Positions 5,736 to 9,327 of a DNA stretch of 9,327 nucleotides are shown here, one piece after another. The DNA comes from Spirochaetota bacterium. Lineage in GTDB: Bacteria > Spirochaetota > GWE2-31-10 > MWDO01. The DNA lies in NCBI GenBank assembly GCA_017998755.1, contig JAGOCL010000077.1, positions 1-9,327 of the forward strand. Reading direction: 5' to 3'. Every line of letters starts with the position of its first letter. Position 1 is the first letter of the stretch. The notes under the pieces are model-generated. The model was given only the letters and a program-made list of their open reading frames with translations, was not told where the DNA came from and made no database searches. A program made the translations under genes and the position numbers.

Positions 5736-8700
5736 TTACTCTACCGTAACTCTTACCCCTTCCGAATGGCTGGTAAATTCCGGCGCGTACATACATTGCA
5801 GGGAGGTTATGCCGTTTGAGAAGTTCCCTTTATGAGTTATTCGTAGAGAATATTCAAAAACGTAACTTCCTTTCGCGAGCCATGGGATAAAAAAGTTCGT
5901 CGAGGCGTCTTTTGTCGCTTCGTAATACCATAGCCCATCCTGATATTTATAGCCCGACAGAACGTTAGTCGGTTCAAACGCCGACGATCTCGCGTCCTTT
6001 AAGTGGACGTATTCCATATTGCGGTCGGTCGTTATCTCGATTCGGACTTTGATAAGGTCCCCGACGGCGAGTTTAGTCTTATCTGTAACCGGCTCGATTA
6101 TAGGCCCTCTATCGCTTTTTCTTTCGACAAAGAGCTTTTTATTAATTTTTACGTTTGTTTCGGACGAAGTAATCTTATCGAGCTGTTCGAAATATTGCCA
6201 GTATAGCGCTCCCCACGATACGCCGTCGGTTTCTTTGGTAAGTTTTACGTTGCCCATTGAGGGATCGACCTTATCCTTATCCCAGCTCATTTTTAGGTAT
6301 CCCGTCCCGCTTTCGGTTTTAATCGACGGGTCGTTAGCCGGATCGATAACTATCGAGCCGAGTTCGATCTTTACAAAACTGTCGTTAGTTATTAGTTTAT
6401 TTCCTTGCAATAAGAGAGCGTAGCACGCCTCGCTCGTCGCTTTGGTCGTTTTCCAGTCGCTCGTCTGTTTCTGTTTTAATAGCCAAGCTTTCATATCTTC
6501 GACCGCGTCGACGTCGTTCGCGACTTCGAGGAACGCTTCGATAAGTATCGCCTGAGTCTCTATCGGCGCCTGATACCAGTAGTAACTCGAACTGTTTTCT
6601 TTCCAGTACATACCAAGCTCGTCGCTTACGATGCAGTTTTCTTTTAGCGATTTGATAATATCGTTCGCGGTCGACTTTTCGCCGTTTCTAAATAGAGCCA
6701 AAGCGAGAAGTCCCTTCATATATAAACTCTTATTAAGCCAGTATTCTTTCGCCTGATCCATCCAGTAATCGTAACTTTTTTTGTTGAAGGCGCCAACCGG
6801 TATATCCTTAAAAAAACTTCTCATATAAAGATAATGCATTTGAGTATAACCGATATTGTCGTCGGATAACTTGACTTTATTTTTTACCAGATAGTCGTAA
6901 TCCTCCTTCATTTTTTTATCGAGATAGGGAACGGCTTTGTTAATCATTGCCGATATTTTAATATTTTTTGAAATATTTTCTATTTTCAGTTTTTGTAAAT
7001 GCCCAAATCCGGTAATTATGTGTTGCGTAATGTATCTGTCTTCCGGAAGCCCCTTAAACCACGTAAATCCCCCGTTAAAAAGTTGCCCCTCTTCAAGTTT
7101 TTTGATACATTGAGCAATTTCTTGTTCCATCCGCTTTAGGTCGAACAATATTCCAACCATCTTTTTTCTGCTCGACTCGTCTTTCGCTTGACGAAGCCAC
7201 GGCGACTCTTCAAGTAAAACGTTTTTGAGTTCCTCGTTTTTCTCAAGGTTTGAAAGAAGAGCGTCGGTATTTTTCCAGCTTTCAAATATATCCTTAATAA
7301 GCGGATCGGAGTTGGCGATATGACTTGCGATGCTGTTGGAATAAAGTCTGCTGAAAGTCTGCTCCATACATTCGTAAGGGTACTCCATCATATAAGGAAG
7401 CGCCTGAACGGCGTACCATACCGGATTTGACGTGAATTCGAGAGTTACCCGTTCGTGAGCAAGCGTGTCGGACTTACCCGACTCGATCAGTTTGGTAAAC
7501 TTCATCTCTTTAGTCCCTTTTTTCCTGATCGGAAGCGGCATCGACTCCGTAACGAGCGTTCTGTTGACAAGTATCGGGAGCGTGGACTCCTCGCCGTCGG
7601 AAAACTTATCCGTTCGCGCGACTATTCTATACGTTACCCCGTCGATACTTTCGGGAATCGATAGAGTCCACTCGACGTTAACGCTAAGCCCGGCTTTGAC
7701 GGTAAACGGCTTTTTGTTCGACGAGTTGGCGAACCTGTCGTTAATCGGTTTCATCGTCGTTACGTCGAGCAATTCCAGCTCAGCCGTTCCGCTTAACGTC
7801 GTATCGCTTAAGTTGGTAATCTTGGAAGTAAGCGTTATCTTGTCGTTTTCTCTTAAGAATCTAGGTATATTCGGGACGACCATAAGGTCTTTTTGCGTAA
7901 CGAGAGTATTCTCAATAAATCCGTATTCAAGCTCTTTCGAGTGCGCAAATCCCAACATTCTCCACTTTGTAAGCGATTCGGGTATGGTAAACGATATAAT
8001 TATCTCTCCATTTTCGTTAGTTTTCAAATGCGGGTAGAAAAAAGCAGTTTCGTTGAAATTTGTCCTTATTTGTACTTCTCCCGAGCCCGCATCGGAGCCG
8101 TTTTTTAACGCGGTATTTTCTTCGGGCTTTTCAACGGTCGGCTCCGGCTTGTCTTCGACAATTTTACTCTCGTCGTCGGCGACTGAAGGAGCGGTAAAAT
8201 AATCTTCCTCTTCGACTTCTTTTAGCGACTCCGTCGCGGAATCTTCCATTTTCATAGCGTATTTTCTACCGCTATCTCTATTTCTCGATTTGGGATATCT
8301 ATAATAACTACTTCCAAAGTAATAGTTAAACCAATCGAGAGTAGAATATCCCCTCGATTGGGCGTAAACGTACTTATTCCAATTAAATTGAAGATTATTA
8401 AAATTCGCCGTTCCAAAAGAATCCTTGTAACCCCAGCTAAATTGCGAGTAATAGGTCTGAAAAATGTTGAAATACCAGTCGTGAGGCTTGAAAGCGTTTA
8501 GCGAGGCGTCGTAAAGAGTAGCTACCATCTCGCTCGCTATCTTATCCTTATTTTTTCCGGAAATCCTTAATCGCCACTCCTCCTTTTCGCCCGGGCGGAG
8601 TTTGTCTCTAAATGTCTCAAATTTTATATCCAGCTCCTTATTGCTCCAAGGAACGTAAACTATCTGCCGCCAATTATAATTTCTGTTATGTTTTGTAAAA

Positions 8701-9327
8701 ATGGCGTGAACGACAAAATTGCCTCTATAATCCTCAATAACCGGAATATTTATCAATTTTTTTTCTGAATTAAGCGTTATAAACTCTTTTTTTACAATTT
8801 TATTGTCAGACTCTATCTCTATCAGGATATTTACGTCTTTAGCGGACGATCCTACTTCGAAGCTGAGATTCTCCCCCGGCTCGACGTAAGTATTGGTAAA
8901 ATTTATCCAGCCTAATCGAGGATACGGAAGCGTTTTGTCGGATTTGGAAGTAATGGTAAAATATTTTTCAATCTCAACCGCTTTGCCGAATTTATCTTGC
9001 GATTTTATCGTCAGGATATATTTGCCGGATTTGACGTTAGAAATTGCGTTGAAAACGGCTTTTTTATTTACCCCCGTATCAAATTTTTCGTCGAATACTT
9101 TTTCCTCTTTCGGCCAAAGATAAAAATTGTTTTCGTCGCCGTACATATCAGATTTGAATTTTGAATGAAATTCGGCTTCTGTTAAAATATGATCTAAAGG
9201 TTTCGGCCATAGTCTGTCTCTATAATAATTATTGGGATTTTTTAATTTATGTAGCGCGATCTGTCCTTTAGCCGTTACAAACTCGCCGTCGAGATTATAC
9301 GAGTTTATCTCAAACTCCGCTGTCCCG
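5736..9327 (-). CDS. Bacterial alpha-2-macroglobulin with thioester motif (5' end outside window)
   Basis: Bacterial alpha-2-macroglobulins are large envelope proteins thought to trap attacking proteases: cleavage of a bait segment exposes a reactive thioester. 1196 residues are visible. The frame stays open to the right edge (bases 9147-9326 encode a further macroglobulin-like strand set, EFEINSYNLDGEFVTAKG), so the Met at 9146 is not the start and the signal peptide lies outside. In order, numbering from the first visible complete codon: beta-sandwich MG domains (1-280); an aromatic-rich part (about 280-346); a bait-like, disordered acidic linker (about 347-416); the A2M domain beginning RTNFNETAFFYPHL (421-434) with SFTIPESLTKWRMLG; the thioester motif PYECMEQ (650-656, Cys653 and Gln656 intact); the helical thioester domain (to about 1000); and the C-terminal domain with YVHLKDARSSAFEP and MYAPEF. 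The closest look is to the large Bacteroidetes-type proteins. No penicillin-binding protein partner (PbpC) is in view. A full protein of this kind is often 1500-2000 residues. Confidence 0.93.
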   Translation of the reverse strand, partial: GTAEFEINSYNLDGEFVTAKGQIALHKLKNPNNYYRDRLWPKPLDHILTEAEFHSKFKSDMYGDENNFYLWPKEEKVFDEKFDTGVNKKAVFNAISNVKSGKYILTIKSQDKFGKAVEIEKYFTITSKSDKTLPYPRLGWINFTNTYVEPGENLSFEVGSSAKDVNILIEIESDNKIVKKEFITLNSEKKLINIPVIEDYRGNFVVHAIFTKHNRNYNWRQIVYVPWSNKELDIKFETFRDKLRPGEKEEWRLRISGKNKDKIASEMVATLYDASLNAFKPHDWYFNIFQTYYSQFSWGYKDSFGTANFNNLQFNWNKYVYAQSRGYSTLDWFNYYFGSSYYRYPKSRNRDSGRKYAMKMEDSATESLKEVEEEDYFTAPSVADDESKIVEDKPEPTVEKPEENTALKNGSDAGSGEVQIRTNFNETAFFYPHLKTNENGEIIISFTIPESLTKWRMLGFAHSKELEYGFIENTLVTQKDLMVVPNIPRFLRENDKITLTSKITNLSDTTLSGTAELELLDVTTMKPINDRFANSSNKKPFTVKAGLSVNVEWTLSIPESIDGVTYRIVARTDKFSDGEESTLPILVNRTLVTESMPLPIRKKGTKEMKFTKLIESGKSDTLAHERVTLEFTSNPVWYAVQALPYMMEYPYECMEQTFSRLYSNSIASHIANSDPLIKDIFESWKNTDALLSNLEKNEELKNVLLEESPWLRQAKDESSRKKMVGILFDLKRMEQEIAQCIKKLEEGQLFNGGFTWFKGLPEDRYITQHIITGFGHLQKLKIENISKNIKISAMINKAVPYLDKKMKEDYDYLVKNKVKLSDDNIGYTQMHYLYMRSFFKDIPVGAFNKKSYDYWMDQAKEYWLNKSLYMKGLLALALFRNGEKSTANDIIKSLKENCIVSDELGMYWKENSSSYYWYQAPIETQAILIEAFLEVANDVDAVEDMKAWLLKQKQTSDWKTTKATSEACYALLLQGNKLITNDSFVKIELGSIVIDPANDPSIKTESGTGYLKMSWDKDKVDPSMGNVKLTKETDGVSWGALYWQYFEQLDKITSSETNVKINKKLFVERKSDRGPIIEPVTDKTKLAVGDLIKVRIEITTDRNMEYVHLKDARSSAFEPTNVLSGYKYQDGLWYYEATKDASTNFFIPWLAKGSYVFEYSLRITHKGNFSNGITSLQCMYAPEFTSHSEGVRVTVE

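Noticed and set aside
6019..6423. Open plus-strand frame of 134 codons
   Set aside because: Antisense to the conserved C-terminal part of the macroglobulin; no ribosome site and a low-complexity Ser/Leu-rich product.
7465..8037. Open plus-strand frame of 190 codons
   Set aside because: It lies wholly antisense to the macroglobulin gene, which has clear family motifs here; the Ser/Val-rich product is a by-product of the codon bias on the other strand.

Overview
The window comes from a bacterium of modest GC (about 40% by eye) with AT-rich spacers. The genes point to a diderm cell: there is a predicted lipoprotein and a bacterial alpha-2-macroglobulin. The Mrp protein is fused to a dinitrogenase-cofactor (NifX-like) domain, an architecture best known from anaerobes such as sulfate reducers. 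I cannot name the phylum. No rRNA, tRNA, CRISPR array, phage or insertion-sequence gene is visible. Six protein genes and one 5'-cut giant gene fill almost the whole window, and no gene-free stretch exceeds 300 bases.

Left part (1-1476, minus strand): a predicted lipoprotein gene is followed 18 bases later by the start of a UvrD/PcrA/Rep-type helicase gene, which runs off the left edge.

A 224-base divergent spacer (1477-1700) carries candidate promoters in both directions, an 11-bp inverted repeat over the lipoprotein promoter, and a perfect 7-1-7 Fur-type box in front of mrp.

Middle part (1701-5656, plus strand): the Mrp-NifX fusion (Fe-S carrier ATPase) comes first. A 131-base spacer with a 16-bp inverted repeat follows, then a PspA/Vipp1-like membrane protein and, 5 bases later, a YciA-type hotdog acyl-CoA thioesterase. 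After a spacer with two good sigma-70-like promoters comes a cytosolic M28-family metallopeptidase with a complete metal site. A perfect 14-bp stem between the convergent genes probably ends transcription from both sides.

Right part (5736-9327, minus strand): an alpha-2-macroglobulin with an intact CxEQ thioester motif and an acidic bait-like linker. Its N-terminus lies beyond the right edge.

No obvious new multi-gene system is present. The most interesting points are the textbook Fur box before the Mrp-NifX fusion, the PspA-like/thioesterase pair with its unusual leader, and the thioester-competent macroglobulin.
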